Source: Psychromonas ossibalaenae ATCC BAA-1528
GTDB taxonomy: Bacteria > Pseudomonadota > Gammaproteobacteria > Enterobacterales > Psychromonadaceae
NCBI RefSeq assembly: GCF_000381745.1
Contig: NZ_KB906969.1
Span: 1 to 64,000 of the forward strand
Direction of reading: 5' to 3'
Length of the DNA: 64,000 bases
Shown: piece after piece, positions 49,143 through 59,564 of the stretch
Layout of the letters: every line of letters starts with the position of its first letter
Position numbering within the stretch: the stretch's first letter is position 1
Position numbers and translations under genes: made by a program
Notes under the pieces: generated by a model
Database searches by the model: none
What the model was told of the DNA's origin: nothing
The model's input: only the letters and a program-made list of their open reading frames with translations

Positions 49143-49468
49143 CTATTCGGCATGTAGGGCGAGCAGACATTTAAACCGTCATTGTAGGGGATTTCGTCCT
49201 GACGGCGACTTACTTTTTCTCAACAGCAATAAAAAAGTAAGTAAAAAAGTGCCGTTCTGAACATTTTTTATTCTTACCCGCCCAACAACTTCTTAACGTA
49301 CCGCCTTTGAATGCACATCCCTGTGCATGCAAAGGCTAATTAAATCATCCATGATTTCTCTTGCTAAAGTTTTTGTACGTATAAGAAAAACGTAAACGGA
49401 AATTTTCGCAGCCACATTGGCTAGGAAATTATTAAATGACTAAGAGCCTCCAATTCAAGTTGTAATAA
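49143..49468. other. 326-bp gene-free region with repeat-like remnants
   Basis: Contains a block near 49180-49285 (GTAGGGGATTTCGTCCTGAC followed by repeats of AAAAAAGTAAGT) that looks like an eroded dispersed repeat. A 14-bp hairpin lies at 49304-49335 and a small palindrome at 49343-49358 (AAATCAT/ATGATTT). No gene. Confidence 0.45.
49304..49335. repeat. 14-bp hairpin after xseA/mshQ
   Basis: Arms 49304-49317 and 49322-49335 are complementary with one mismatch around TCCC. There is no T-run on either side. It lies between the convergent xseA and mshQ genes. Confidence 0.55.
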
Positions 49469-52400
49469 CTAATCGAAGGTCTGCAAACGGTAGATAATGC
49501 GGTCATTTCCTCGGAACAGTCCAAATGAAACTTCTCCTGAAATACATTCAGTTTCAGTAGGCGAACAAGCAACTGCATTGCCGTTGTCTAATAACCACGG
49601 AGCAACAGTACTTAAATCAATAAAATAATTTAAGTTTCCACGATCCTTTGGTGCAGAGAAATCAAAATAACTTACACCGCCAATCAGCGGGCTGTTTAAT
49701 ATTTTTAATTTCGTTGTACCTGTTTCAATCGTGATTTCATCTGCTCCATTTTTAATCGGACTGGCACTCACTTGCGGCATAGTTACCGTTGTACAACTGT
49801 CCTCTGTAAGCGGCACAAAGTGACTACCGTCATAATAAGTGGCTTGGATAGTGGTGCGAATCGGCTGAAATTCACTGCCGTAACCATTGCCGGCTTGCAG
49901 ACGGCCATACATTAAATCGCTTAACTCCCCTATAGAACATCTATCCTCGTTACAGGTGTCAGAAGAATTTGTCTGTAATTTTTCTTCATCAGTCCCTGTT
50001 AGCTCTATGCGATAACGAACTTTATTTGAATTTTCAAAAGGTCCATCAGGTACTATGTTATTGTCAGCATCAACGGTTTTTCTTAACCCCAAATTAAACT
50101 GGACTGTCGTATTAACATTATATTCTCCTTTCACCCAAAGTGCTTTATCATAAGCTTTGGACGAAAAGATACGATTAAGAGTACTGTTATCTTTATAGCC
50201 GGTCAGTTCCGTTCCGTCTACGGCATAAGCAAAATGCTTAAAGTCGCTTGCTACAGAGTAACCTAAGCCATGATCATAATTACTGGTTACTTGCGGTGTT
50301 TCATCTGTACTAACTTGAGAATAAGCTTTCATTGAATAACTCAGCGCTAATGCATCTGGCTCTCCGATATAGGTAAAGTCATTATCGCTGCAAACTGGGG
50401 CACTGCTAAAACTTCCCACAGTAAATGCTAAATAATCAGGATAAAAGCGTCCGACTAACGTATCGCTTTCCAAATCAATTTTGTTACCCAAAATTAAATA
50501 ATTTTCACTTTCTGCGCGCAAATTGATACTACCTACTTCACTAAATGCCATTTTAGGCGATACAGCAGAAGTTAATGTCACTTTAAATGGTTTATTACTT
50601 GGAGTATGCAATGTACCTTGCGCACCTGAAACTGGAAAAGCAATTTGATGACTAAACTTGATAATATCATTCTCGTTACTTCCATTAGCAAAACTAGGCG
50701 CAGTGACATAAATAGTATCATCAATTTTACCACCACAATTTGCAGCAGCAGCCGAAGTTTTATCATTGCCTGTATTTGTTTTACAATCAATAAACCCTTG
50801 CACCTCCACTGTAAACGTATCTACAGCATCAGGAATACCACTCTCATTATAAACGGGGTTACTGGCTCGAATAAAACCATCGCCAGAGCCTTCCACCAGA
50901 GGGATTTTTATACTGTTTTTTTGACCTAATACTTTGTTTATTTTCAAAAAAATCGGATTAACAATGGTTTCAACTGCCCCCTTTATTGTTGGGATATCAA
51001 CATCTTTTACATTTATTTTAACCTTTCCTGCATCGGGGTAATTAGCAGTAACCGTTGCCACGCCAGCAGAAAAAGCAACAGGCAACGCCACAGCATCTAA
51101 CTCCGTCTTGCCAATAGGCGTTGAGTTAATTTCAACCTGTTTACCTTCCCCTTTTACATCCGTTATATATTCAGACCAAAACGCTATATTTTCAGGTGAG
51201 TATAATTCACATACTTTTGTTTCTTGGTTTTCTTTAACGGCAGTTAAAATAAGTTCAAAAGGTAGATTTGCCGTATTAATACACGTGCCAAGCTCCCCAT
51301 TTACACAAGATGAATCCATTTTTAATAAAGAAGAACGAAAATTAATAGTCGTATCACTAGCCGCATCGCCGTTTTCAACCGTTATTTTTACACTTCCCAC
51401 ATCTGTGTGCAGTAAGCCGAACTCAACTTGACCAGTGTCATTTACATGAAACTGATAGGTCGCCTGCCCGTCATTTGAAGTGCCGGTATTTGTTAGCGTT
51501 CCTCGCCCGTTTAATAAACTCCACTGCCCCTTATTTGAGTCAGTTGAAAGGTTAACGGTCCCCGGGTAGCTGCCATCGATATTCTCACCCAAAAATACTT
51601 TTAAACCTATCGACTGCGCCTCACAGGTCAGCGCCTCAGGTGATGTAGTTATAACAAAATCATATTCAGAAGGCGTCACACCACATATAAATTTGTTTTC
51701 AATTATTGCATCATCTGACATTTTTAAATTAGCAGATGCTATACGCCCTTCAATGTAAGTATCACCATTTAATTCAACATTACCATCAGCATAGAGCGAA
51801 CCGCTAAAGCGAGCATTACCGTTAAAAGTTATCGTTTCCCCTGCTGCAAAAACAAACTGTCCAGGCAGAGCCGTATTACTCCTTTCAATACTGCCCTGAA
51901 TGCTATCGCTCTTACTAACAAACAAGTAAACATCCCCCTCTTCTACCTCTATCCGCGAGGTTTCACTAGTCACTCCTAAGCCGCCTATCGCATAAATCCC
52001 TTCATTTAAATAGACAGCGGCACCGCCAAAAACATTAAGCCTGTTAATACGGTATACCTGCTCAGGTGTTTGTGAAGAAAACGTTAATGTACCACCGGCA
52101 TATACGGTAATATCGCCAAAAGCAGTGCCCTTAAATTTATCCGTTGCAGAACCGGAGTCACCAAGTGTAATATCTAAACCATCTCCCCATAAGGCAACAT
52201 CAATGTTAGGTGCTTCAATTGTGGGGATAGTAAAAGAAGAAAGCTCAGAAGATTGATCCCCTGTACTCGTACACTGCACACCTTCCCCGCAACCATTGAC
52301 ATTGCCGTATAGCTCATGAGAGTAAAAATCAAATTTATCTGTGTCATCAATAATTTTCGAATTCCCCCACATGGTTAAATGACCACTGCTGCTGTAGCTC

Positions 52401-53200
52401 TGTGCAGCATCTTGAAAAATAGGACTACACTGTTCGCTTAATTCATCTACGGGTAAATAAATTGGAGCTAATGGAGGGGGAACAGGGGATCCATTTTCAC
52501 AAGTTTCACCGCTTATATCACTATTAACATTCCGCAAAACAATCCCGTCTTGGCTATAAACATCGCCATTTATTACTGCATTATTATTAAGGTAAACATC
52601 TCCTACCGCATAAATATTGCCGTTATATCGAGCATTAACATCTAAATAAACCGCACCTGTTACATATAAATTTTCAATGCGTCCTTCCACTGGTAGTGTT
52701 TTATTTTTAGCAACATAAAAATCACCTTCATGAAGTCTGTAATCACTGACATCTGGCGGATTTAAACAGTATGAATCACGCGGTTCAACCCAAGGACAAG
52801 CTTCCGCATGCCCATTCCAATTAACCGTAGAGTTATACTCAACTTGCTCTTCTGAATAAATATGACTGTTTTTTATCTGAGTCCGATTTTTAATCGTGGC
52901 CTTTTTAACGCTATAAAAAAGGCTGTTTATTATTTCAACATGATGCCTTACTATCAGTGTTCCAGTAATGTAAAAAGTAACATTTTCAATTTCTGCATAC
53001 TTTCTTATTTCTAAATCCCCATCAATATAATATTTTTTATTGGTTAATATGCTATAAGAATCTACATATGCGCTTGAATTAACCACATCCACACCGGGTT
53101 GGTTTTTAAAATCATCAAACATTGAAGGCACAGTGCAGTTTGCCCATGCTTGTGGAGTGACAAAAATAAATAGTAAGCACATCTGATAAATCAGTTTCAT
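49469..53200 (-). CDS. mshQ: MSHA biogenesis protein MshQ-like
   Basis: A large exported protein (1243 residues) at the end of the MSHA pilin cluster. The signal peptide ends near QAWA-NC. Two blocks of short beta-helix-like repeats follow (about 45-235 with ENLYVTGAVYLDVNARYNGN, and about 450-505 with GETITFNGNARFSGSLYADG). They resemble polymer-forming or bactofilin-like folds rather than the LamG domain of some MshQ proteins. The C-terminal two thirds are beta-rich with many Cys and include the FYPDYLAF segment of the DUF6701 region typical of MshQ. Its ATG overlaps the mshP stop (ATGA, 4 bases). Role in pilus assembly or adhesion is inferred from position. Confidence 0.82.
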   Translation of the reverse strand: MKLIYQMCLLFIFVTPQAWANCTVPSMFDDFKNQPGVDVVNSSAYVDSYSILTNKKYYIDGDLEIRKYAEIENVTFYITGTLIVRHHVEIINSLFYSVKKATIKNRTQIKNSHIYSEEQVEYNSTVNWNGHAEACPWVEPRDSYCLNPPDVSDYRLHEGDFYVAKNKTLPVEGRIENLYVTGAVYLDVNARYNGNIYAVGDVYLNNNAVINGDVYSQDGIVLRNVNSDISGETCENGSPVPPPLAPIYLPVDELSEQCSPIFQDAAQSYSSSGHLTMWGNSKIIDDTDKFDFYSHELYGNVNGCGEGVQCTSTGDQSSELSSFTIPTIEAPNIDVALWGDGLDITLGDSGSATDKFKGTAFGDITVYAGGTLTFSSQTPEQVYRINRLNVFGGAAVYLNEGIYAIGGLGVTSETSRIEVEEGDVYLFVSKSDSIQGSIERSNTALPGQFVFAAGETITFNGNARFSGSLYADGNVELNGDTYIEGRIASANLKMSDDAIIENKFICGVTPSEYDFVITTSPEALTCEAQSIGLKVFLGENIDGSYPGTVNLSTDSNKGQWSLLNGRGTLTNTGTSNDGQATYQFHVNDTGQVEFGLLHTDVGSVKITVENGDAASDTTINFRSSLLKMDSSCVNGELGTCINTANLPFELILTAVKENQETKVCELYSPENIAFWSEYITDVKGEGKQVEINSTPIGKTELDAVALPVAFSAGVATVTANYPDAGKVKINVKDVDIPTIKGAVETIVNPIFLKINKVLGQKNSIKIPLVEGSGDGFIRASNPVYNESGIPDAVDTFTVEVQGFIDCKTNTGNDKTSAAAANCGGKIDDTIYVTAPSFANGSNENDIIKFSHQIAFPVSGAQGTLHTPSNKPFKVTLTSAVSPKMAFSEVGSINLRAESENYLILGNKIDLESDTLVGRFYPDYLAFTVGSFSSAPVCSDNDFTYIGEPDALALSYSMKAYSQVSTDETPQVTSNYDHGLGYSVASDFKHFAYAVDGTELTGYKDNSTLNRIFSSKAYDKALWVKGEYNVNTTVQFNLGLRKTVDADNNIVPDGPFENSNKVRYRIELTGTDEEKLQTNSSDTCNEDRCSIGELSDLMYGRLQAGNGYGSEFQPIRTTIQATYYDGSHFVPLTEDSCTTVTMPQVSASPIKNGADEITIETGTTKLKILNSPLIGGVSYFDFSAPKDRGNLNYFIDLSTVAPWLLDNGNAVACSPTETECISGEVSFGLFRGNDRIIYRLQTFD

Positions 53201-53652
53201 AAATTAGTCGCCTCGACGGTTATTTGACGGCGTGTGATGATTTGTGAATTTTTACACTCAGCAGTGCTGACCACATTATAACGCGTGCTAATTCCCGCTG
53301 ACGCTGCCAGCGTATTACAAACATATGTCACGGTACAGTTATGGAAACCAGCACTACTAGGTAGAGCTGGCGTAATCACTGATCCCGTACACTGCGTCGC
53401 ATCTGCTGTAGAAGCTCCAAGCGGGAAAATATTAACCAATGCTCTTTCACTGCCAGAATAGGCCGACAGATAAGCACGAGCTGCATACACTTCATAGCTT
53501 GCCCCCTCTGCGCTGTCGCGCTGCAGTGACATTAAACTTGCTCCTAACAATGAGATCACAACAATCACAAAAACAGCCACCACAATTGCACTGCCGGACT
53601 GTTTTTTTAGCGCACCGGCACTTTGTTTACGGGACCTTGTTTTATGGTACAT
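53197..53652 (-). CDS. mshP: MSHA biogenesis protein MshP-like
   Basis: A small membrane protein of the MSHA cluster, PilX-like: SGSAIVVAVFVIVVISLLGASLM and the adjoining RAYLSAYSGSERALV. It carries three or four Cys in the C-terminal part. ATG at 53652 matches family length. A TTG at 53676 has a perfect AGGAGG 6 bases upstream, inside the mshO end, and could be the true start; 53697 is also possible. It overlaps mshO by 11 bases and mshQ by 4, so all are coupled. Confidence 0.85.
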   Translation of the reverse strand: MYHKTRSRKQSAGALKKQSGSAIVVAVFVIVVISLLGASLMSLQRDSAEGASYEVYAARAYLSAYSGSERALVNIFPLGASTADATQCTGSVITPALPSSAGFHNCTVTYVCNTLAASAGISTRYNVVSTAECKNSQIITRRQITVEATNL

Positions 53653-54397
53653 TGCTGATATGCAGAGTTTGTTCAACGGGCACCTCCTGTCCATCAAAAT
53701 CTAAGGTAAAGGAGACTTTCACTAAGCTGTTTCGCTGCAGGGAGGCTTCACTTGCCGAAAACCTGCCTTTCATATTTTCGCCCATCAGGTGTTTCTCTTT
53801 TCCATCACAATTTTCAGCACGAAACAGATCATTAGTACCTGTAAAATAATAACTTACGCTGTCACGAATGATATAAAGCCGCTTAGCAGGGGATCCCAAA
53901 GAGAAACCAGCATCATCGTTAAATGTTAAACGGCTATTGGTTGTATCGGATGTTAGCGGCTTAGCAACTTTTGTACTATCAAGATCAATAGCAGTAAGCA
54001 GGTAAACAACCGCTTTATCACCCTCTGCAAACCTATAATCCGCAACGGGGATAGTCGCGATTGTACCTGTTGCACTACTAATAGGATTGATAGGGAAATC
54101 CGCCGCGTAGATAGAGCTGGCAACAATCGGGGTAAAAGTCAGACACTGTCCGCCGGCTGTTACAACAGCACTATTAGGCAAAGCACCTGATACTTCGCGG
54201 CGCAGGCGTTCCATCACAAAACGCACACTGTTTAATGATTTATCACGTTCTGCAATATCAGTATAAATATCTACTCCACTGACAATATAATTACTGGTTG
54301 CAATACCTAATACCGATAAAATGATGATCACAATCACCAGCTCGATTAAAGTAAACCCTTTCTGTACAACTGATGTAACAGGCTTAAGAGAATTCAT
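53642..54397 (-). CDS. mshO: MSHA minor pilin MshO
   Basis: A minor pilin of 251 residues with prepilin site [20 protein letters not shown] and the RFVMERLRREVSGALPNS block typical of MshO. The C-terminal domain ends LTIDFDGQEV-like. It starts in the stop of mshD (TAATG overlap of one base). Confidence 0.9.
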   Translation of the reverse strand: MNSLKPVTSVVQKGFTLIELVIVIIILSVLGIATSNYIVSGVDIYTDIAERDKSLNSVRFVMERLRREVSGALPNSAVVTAGGQCLTFTPIVASSIYAADFPINPISSATGTIATIPVADYRFAEGDKAVVYLLTAIDLDSTKVAKPLTSDTTNSRLTFNDDAGFSLGSPAKRLYIIRDSVSYYFTGTNDLFRAENCDGKEKHLMGENMKGRFSASEASLQRNSLVKVSFTLDFDGQEVPVEQTLHISNVP

Positions 54398-55020
54398 TAA
54401 TAATTCCCCTTAAATGCAGAAAATAATATCTGTTCATCACTTGGCGTTCGAACTGTTACATCAATACGTTTCATCTGCTCGCCCGCATCCACCGTATCAA
54501 CTGCCAGCATAGAGTCATCAGCAACAACTGCAATTTGTATCCAGTAGTTCTGATACTGACCCGCTAAATTATTACCCAGCGCATCACCATAAGTAACCGC
54601 ATTAACAAAGCCGCTGGTGATAAAATCATCCACATCATTAAAGTCCTGATGCTGCCCGGCGGTTTCACCTGCATCAATGCCGTAAACCGTTGAACAGGCG
54701 ATCGGCACAGGCGTGCCGCTTGTCTGCCAGACGCTGCCGTCATACCACAAAGCGGCATCTCCCCATATTTCACCGCAACGGTAACGACCGCCATTATGAT
54801 CCGAGTTTTGATCATAACTGTGCGCTAGGATATTCTGCAGAATACTCTGTCCAAGCTGTGAAGCACGTAAACGGTAAAGCGGCTCGAGAGAGTCTTTACT
54901 TTGTGAAATCAGCATGGTATTCATCACCATCATAGCGATCGCCAGCACCACAATACCCACCACCAGCTCAACCAGCGTAAAACCTTTTATTTTTTGGGGA
55001 GAGTATTTGTGGTTATTCAT
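54397..55020 (-). CDS. mshD: MSHA minor pilin MshD
   Basis: A minor pilin with prepilin site [20 protein letters not shown] and the MshD-type block [23 protein letters not shown] at 55020 is chosen because GAGGG lies 8 bases upstream and the leader is then short. The longer frame from 55041 adds seven residues. It overlaps the mshC stop by 8 bases. Confidence 0.88.
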   Translation of the reverse strand: MNNHKYSPQKIKGFTLVELVVGIVVLAIAMMVMNTMLISQSKDSLEPLYRLRASQLGQSILQNILAHSYDQNSDHNGGRYRCGEIWGDAALWYDGSVWQTSGTPVPIACSTVYGIDAGETAGQHQDFNDVDDFITSGFVNAVTYGDALGNNLAGQYQNYWIQIAVVADDSMLAVDTVDAGEQMKRIDVTVRTPSDEQILFSAFKGNY

Positions 55021-55540
55021 GAATATAGCCCTCGCTCTCAATATTAACGCTCAGACCATTATCGCCATCAAGCTTAATCTCAAAAGGGGTGGTTATCAGA
55101 TTATTATTAATAATTAACCGGCCCTGCAGGTCAAATCGATAATTGGCAGAACTGAGCATGTTATTAGGGTAGCGAACAACATTATACTGATTATATTCGT
55201 CACTAGCACAAACATCAGTCCCTGAAGACGGTAGACTACAAGACTCGTTATTTCGATAGGTATGCAGATGGTAGAAACACTTTTCTTTCACCACCAGCCA
55301 GTAACAGGCATTATCTACAGCACCCGCAGTAGGATCTGCGTTCATGCCCTGCAGCTGTACCAGGCGTAACCGTGCAATGAGCTGATCCTGCACGGTATAA
55401 TCTTCAAAACCTGATTTACTGACAAACTTAGGTACGGCAACCACAGCTAATACGCCAAGCACAATAATCACGATCACCAGTTCAATCAGGGTAAACCCTT
55501 GTTCTTTAAATATGGAATCAGCTGCAGAAATGCGTGACAT
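55013..55540 (-). CDS. mshC: MSHA minor pilin MshC
   Basis: A minor pilin of 175 residues with prepilin site [20 protein letters not shown], followed by [20 protein letters not shown], the typical MshC segment, and four Cys in the C-terminal domain. It is the first of the overlapping mshC-D-O-P-Q chain. A 288-base spacer with the mshA terminator precedes it, so it either has its own promoter or receives read-through from mshA. Confidence 0.88.
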   Translation of the reverse strand: MSRISAADSIFKEQGFTLIELVIVIIVLGVLAVVAVPKFVSKSGFEDYTVQDQLIARLRLVQLQGMNADPTAGAVDNACYWLVVKEKCFYHLHTYRNNESCSLPSSGTDVCASDEYNQYNVVRYPNNMLSSANYRFDLQGRLIINNNLITTPFEIKLDGDNGLSVNIESEGYIHE

Positions 55541-55727
55541 TAAATATCCATCTATTTGTATTGTAAGTCTTAAATTATAACCCGATTTTCTAACTTAACC
55601 GCTTTTTATCCTCGTTACTGTTCTTTCTACCGGCAAGTAAATAATAAGCGACTAAACAGCTGAAATATTAAACTCTGCAAAGCTGATTGGTGGTTTTGAT
55701 TATTATTAAGGGAATCATTATGCAGGT

Positions 55728-55756
55728 AAAAAAATCCCGCGATATACGCGGGATTT
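55728..55756 (-). terminator. mshA terminator
   Basis: A perfect 10-bp stem AAATCCCGCG/CGCGGGATTT (55732-55741 with 55747-55756) is followed by a T-run on the minus strand. It would make the major pilin transcript mostly separate from the minor pilin genes. Confidence 0.85.
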
Positions 55757-55789
55757 AGAAACTCTGTATCAGTCATAAATACTTAACTA

Positions 55790-55818
55790 CTCGTTACCAC
55801 GCGGAGCGTGGGAATGAG
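55790..55818. repeat. REP-like palindrome
   Basis: CTCGTTACCACGC and GCGTGGGAATGAG are complementary except for two positions, with loop GGA. Palindromes of this consensus (CTCGTTCCCACGC...) are dispersed in many gammaproteobacterial genomes. It sits just after the mshA stop. Confidence 0.7.
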
Positions 55819-55828
55819 GTGTTAGTGA

Positions 55829-56296
55829 TTAACAACCCTCATCATGAACAGTAATTGTAGGTCGGGCAATACTCGTTGCTTCTAGATAAGTAACACGACA
55901 CTCTGCATCGTTACCGCTTTCATCAGCCCCTGAAGGAGCTCCCTCTGCAACAATGACTGCAGCAGTTGCGTCACCACCATCAGTAATAGTCCAATCTGTA
56001 CCCGCTAAACCTGCAGCGGTTCCCAACGCAGCACTTGTAGCTGATGGGTAACCAAACGTTGTAGCAACACCGTTAACTACTTGTTCCGTATTTAATTTTT
56101 CAAAACCATCAATAGCAGCCTTAGAATAAGTTAAAGTTGCAGCACCTTCTAGCGCACCTTTAAGGCCTTTCATAGCGGCTTGACGGGCATCGCCCTGCAG
56201 ATCGACAAATTTAGGCACAGCAGTAGCAGCTAAAATACCTAAGATGATAATTACGATCACTAACTCAATGAGTGTAAAACCAGATTGTTTTTTCAT
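55829..56296 (-). CDS. mshA: MSHA major pilin MshA
   Basis: The major type IV pilin subunit (155 residues). It has a short leader (MKKQSG), prepilin site [20 protein letters not shown], Glu at +5, and the MshA block KGLKGALEGAATLTYSKAA also seen in Vibrio MshA. Two Cys in the C-terminal part (AECRVT and DEGC) can form the family disulfide. Its own promoter and terminator suit a highly made subunit. The secretion half of the locus (mshI to mshB) is absent upstream, where proA lies instead. Confidence 0.92.
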   Translation of the reverse strand: MKKQSGFTLIELVIVIIILGILAATAVPKFVDLQGDARQAAMKGLKGALEGAATLTYSKAAIDGFEKLNTEQVVNGVATTFGYPSATSAALGTAAGLAGTDWTITDGGDATAAVIVAEGAPSGADESGNDAECRVTYLEATSIARPTITVHDEGC

Positions 56297-56411
56297 GATA
56301 AAAAGCCTTATATTTTTAAAAATTTATTTTCATATTAAGCACATAGTAATATTTATGCTTTCATAAAAATATCACTGCCGAATAAAAATTTTAGCGGCAG
56401 CATGTAATAGA

Positions 56412-56441
56412 TTTATAGCGCATTGCTAATTTAGTGATCAA
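56412..56441 (-). promoter_or_regulatory. Possible sigma-70 promoter of mshA
   Basis: On the minus strand TTGATC (from 56441) and TATAAA (from 56417) are 18 bases apart. The leader would be about 110 bases and includes a CTGCCG/CGGCAG hairpin (56375-56400). Confidence 0.4.
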
Positions 56442-56555
56442 GCAGCAAACACATCAACTACTGATAACTTTAGCATCAACCCAAAAGAAAAAAAAAGACC
56501 CGCAACATATATCATAAATATTTGATTTACAGTTAAGGTCTAATTATCTTTCCGC

Positions 56556-57803
56556 TTAAGAACGAATCAGATTGTCACCAATGCCAACCCATTTATAGGT
56601 AGTTAACTCCTGCAGCCCCATGGGACCACGTGCATGCAGCTTCTGAGTAGAAACGGCAACTTCAGCACCTAAACCAAATTGACTGCCGTCGGTAAAGCGG
56701 GTGCTGGCATTAACGTAAACAGCAGCAGAGTTCACCGCATTAATAAATTTATTTGCAATGCTGAAGTCATTAGTCAAAATTCCGTCGGAATGCTCAGAGC
56801 TGTGCTCACGAATATGCCCTAATGCTTCATGCAAATCCTGCACCACTTTTACGCCTAAATTAAGCGATAACCATTCACGAGAGAAATCACCCGGCTCAGC
56901 AGCCTGCGCTTTATCACCTAAAATCGCTTTGGCTTTCGGCTCAGCAACCAGGGTTACACCTAACGGCTGCAGATGCTCGGCTAATTTTTCTAAAAATTCA
57001 GGGGCAATGCTTTCATCCACCAGCAGGGTATCCAATGCATTACACACCGACGGGCGCTGTACTTTGGCATTTTCGATAATCGCAATTGCTTTATCAAAAT
57101 CAGCTGTTTTTTCAGCATACAGGTGGCAGATACCGATACCGCCGATAATAACAGGGATGGTACTGTTTTCTTTACAGAACTGCTGCAGACCAGAATTACC
57201 GCGCGGAATAATCATATCCACGTATTGATCCATTTTCAGGAGCTGACCAACCAAAGCGCGATCCGTATTTTCGATATACTGCACCGCAGTTTTGGGTAAG
57301 CCTGAGGCTTCAAGCGCATCTTGAATTATTTTGACTAATACCAAGTTAGAATGAATCGTTTCTTTGCCGCCGCGTAAGATACTGGCATTACCTGTTTTAA
57401 GGCAAAGTGCAGCGATATCAATGGTGACATTCGGACGCGCTTCATAAATAACCCCAATAACACCAACCGGTACACGACGTTTACACAGCTTTAAGCCATT
57501 TTCTAGAAGCTTGCCGTCAAATTCTTGACCAACCGGATCGGCTAAGCTGACAACACTGCGCAGATCGCCGATAATAGCACCTAAACGACTCTCATCAAGT
57601 AATAAGCGGTCTAATAATGCATCCGTTAATCCGGACTCGATACCAGCCTGGATATCCAGTTTATTCGCTTCAATAATCTCTGCCTGGTTCGCTTCTAACG
57701 CCAGCGCAATTGTTTCTAATGCTTCATTTTTTTTATTGCTGTCAGTAACGGCAAGTTCATAACTTGCTTCTTTTGCCAGCTTTCCGATTACTTGTAAATC
57801 CAT
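56556..57803 (-). CDS. proA: Gamma-glutamyl phosphate reductase
   Basis: Second step of proline synthesis: reduces gamma-glutamyl phosphate with NADPH. The 415-residue aldehyde dehydrogenase-type protein has [16 protein letters not shown], catalytic Cys in [16 protein letters not shown], and [16 protein letters not shown]. It lies 71 bases after proB in the same direction. Confidence 0.97.
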   Translation of the reverse strand: MDLQVIGKLAKEASYELAVTDSNKKNEALETIALALEANQAEIIEANKLDIQAGIESGLTDALLDRLLLDESRLGAIIGDLRSVVSLADPVGQEFDGKLLENGLKLCKRRVPVGVIGVIYEARPNVTIDIAALCLKTGNASILRGGKETIHSNLVLVKIIQDALEASGLPKTAVQYIENTDRALVGQLLKMDQYVDMIIPRGNSGLQQFCKENSTIPVIIGGIGICHLYAEKTADFDKAIAIIENAKVQRPSVCNALDTLLVDESIAPEFLEKLAEHLQPLGVTLVAEPKAKAILGDKAQAAEPGDFSREWLSLNLGVKVVQDLHEALGHIREHSSEHSDGILTNDFSIANKFINAVNSAAVYVNASTRFTDGSQFGLGAEVAVSTQKLHARGPMGLQELTTYKWVGIGDNLIRS

Positions 57804-57874
57804 TAACTTTTCCTTTACTGATATGTATTTTCACGCAGAATATCGGCATAAAATGTATTCTGCATAAGATGATA

Positions 57875-58984
57875 TTATAACAACACTAAATCATCACGAT
57901 GAATAACGACGCGCCCATGCTCAAAACCTAAACAGGACTCAATCTGCTCGGAGTGCAGCCCTTTAATTTTTTCAATATCAATGCTTTTATAGCGTACAAC
58001 CCCACGTGCCAGTCCTTTACCGGCCTGATTGTTAATCACAACAATCGAACCGCGCACGAATGTATCCAGGGTGCCGGTAATACCTTTAGCTAATAAGCTG
58101 CTGCCGGAACTGACTATCGCTTTGGCTGCGCCGTCATCAACCACTATTGTGCCTGCAACACGAGAGCCTGCAAAAATCCAGTTTTTACGGGCTTCTAACG
58201 GGCTGTTTTCAGAAATAAAACGTGTACCAACCGCTTTATCTGCAGCCGCATCAATAATAACATTCTTTTTATGGCCGGAAGCAATAACCACTTCAATACC
58301 TGCACGGTGAGCGACACTGGCGGATTCAATTTTAGTCGCCATACCGCCTGTTCCCAGGCCGCCGACACTGCCGCCGGCTAATGCATGAATTTCATGGGTG
58401 ATCTGCTCAATTTCAGGGATCAGCTGCGCATCCGGGTTGCTGCGTGGATCTGCGGTAAACAAACCAACCTGATCGGTTAATAATAATAACTGATCAGCAT
58501 CTGCAAGTAATCCGACCAATGCCGAAAGGTTATCATTGTCCCCGACTTTAATTTCACTAGTCGCTACCGCATCATTTTCATTGATAAGGGGGATAATACG
58601 GTGCTTTAACAGAGTATTAAGCGTGTCTCTTGCATTTAGGAAACGTACGCGGTCATCAAGGTCCGCACGTGTTAATAACATCTGCCCGACATGCAGCCCG
58701 TATATTTTAAAGAGGTTTTCCCACTCTCTGACCAGCTGCCCCTGTCCAACAGCGGCTAACATCTGTTTATTTGCGATAGTAGGTTCAATATCAGGTTTAT
58801 TTAAATGTTCTTTGCCGGCGGCAATCGCCCCGGAGGTCACCACTATAATATGATGCCCTTGACTATGCAGATACGCACACTGGCGCACTAGCTCAACCAT
58901 ATGCGCACGGTCTAACTTTGCAGTCCCGCTAGTCAGTACACTGGTTCCTAATTTGACTACAATTGTTTTGCTGTTGCTTTTCAT
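57875..58984 (-). CDS. proB: Glutamate 5-kinase
   Basis: First step of proline synthesis: phosphorylates glutamate. The amino-acid kinase domain starts [14 protein letters not shown] and has [30 protein letters not shown] and [14 protein letters not shown]-like motifs. A C-terminal PUA domain (about 280-369) is present. ATG at 58984 has a GAG 7 bases upstream; a second ATG at 58996 (MRLS leader) cannot be ruled out. Proline feedback control is a family property. Confidence 0.95.
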   Translation of the reverse strand: MKSNSKTIVVKLGTSVLTSGTAKLDRAHMVELVRQCAYLHSQGHHIIVVTSGAIAAGKEHLNKPDIEPTIANKQMLAAVGQGQLVREWENLFKIYGLHVGQMLLTRADLDDRVRFLNARDTLNTLLKHRIIPLINENDAVATSEIKVGDNDNLSALVGLLADADQLLLLTDQVGLFTADPRSNPDAQLIPEIEQITHEIHALAGGSVGGLGTGGMATKIESASVAHRAGIEVVIASGHKKNVIIDAAADKAVGTRFISENSPLEARKNWIFAGSRVAGTIVVDDGAAKAIVSSGSSLLAKGITGTLDTFVRGSIVVINNQAGKGLARGVVRYKSIDIEKIKGLHSEQIESCLGFEHGRVVIHRDDLVLL

Positions 58985-59030
58985 GCTTAATCTCATTTAC
59001 AGTTACTTTTGCCACGTTTTTAAAAGCCCA

Positions 59031-59065
59031 TAAAAAAACAGCAACGAGGTTGTCGTTACTGTTTT
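59031..59065 (-). terminator. crl terminator
   Basis: A 13-bp stem with one mismatch (59035-59047 with 59053-59065) and 5-base loop runs into a T-run on the minus strand. It separates crl from proB. Confidence 0.8.
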
Positions 59066-59125
59066 CAGTATATCATTATTGATTCAATGAAATTAAGTAA
59101 AAATACATTTCAAGGTCTGGTGCCT

Positions 59126-59518
59126 TTACACTTCGGTTAATTCCGTTTGTAATTCCGTGAATGTTTTTCCGGTTTCTGTATCAATTAATTTTTGTAAACG
59201 CTCAATGAACAGTTCAAAAGAATGATCCAGCTGCTTTTGATCTTTTTTCGCAATACTTTCAGCAGCCCACTCTCCTTCCAGGTTATAACGGCCGTTAAAG
59301 CGCTCATATTCAAAGCAGGTGTTGTTTTCAGTGACTACTAACCACCAGCCGTAAAACTCTCTCTCTTCCGGCTCTTTTTCTGCATCAATACAAATTTCTA
59401 GACAGTCGAAATAGAAGGAAGATTCAGTTGACTGCAGTCTACGGAAATAGGGGCCTAAATCGGTGAACAGTTTAAACAACCGGCCGCGGGACGGACCAGT
59501 TTTAACAGTTGAAGTCAT
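59126..59518 (-). CDS. crl: Sigma factor-binding protein Crl
   Basis: Binds RpoS and helps it assemble with core RNA polymerase. The 130-residue protein has the family segments RLFKLFTDLGPYFR, FYFDCLEICID and EREFYGWWLV. It has a slightly longer C-terminus than the E. coli protein. It lies 46 bases after frsA, as in E. coli, and its partner rpoS is encoded at 38563-39576. Confidence 0.95.
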   Translation of the reverse strand: MTSTVKTGPSRGRLFKLFTDLGPYFRRLQSTESSFYFDCLEICIDAEKEPEEREFYGWWLVVTENNTCFEYERFNGRYNLEGEWAAESIAKKDQKQLDHSFELFIERLQKLIDTETGKTFTELQTELTEV

Positions 59519-59564
59519 AATTTTTATTCCTGATACAAAGGGATAGTGAAAGTTAATTTAACAC

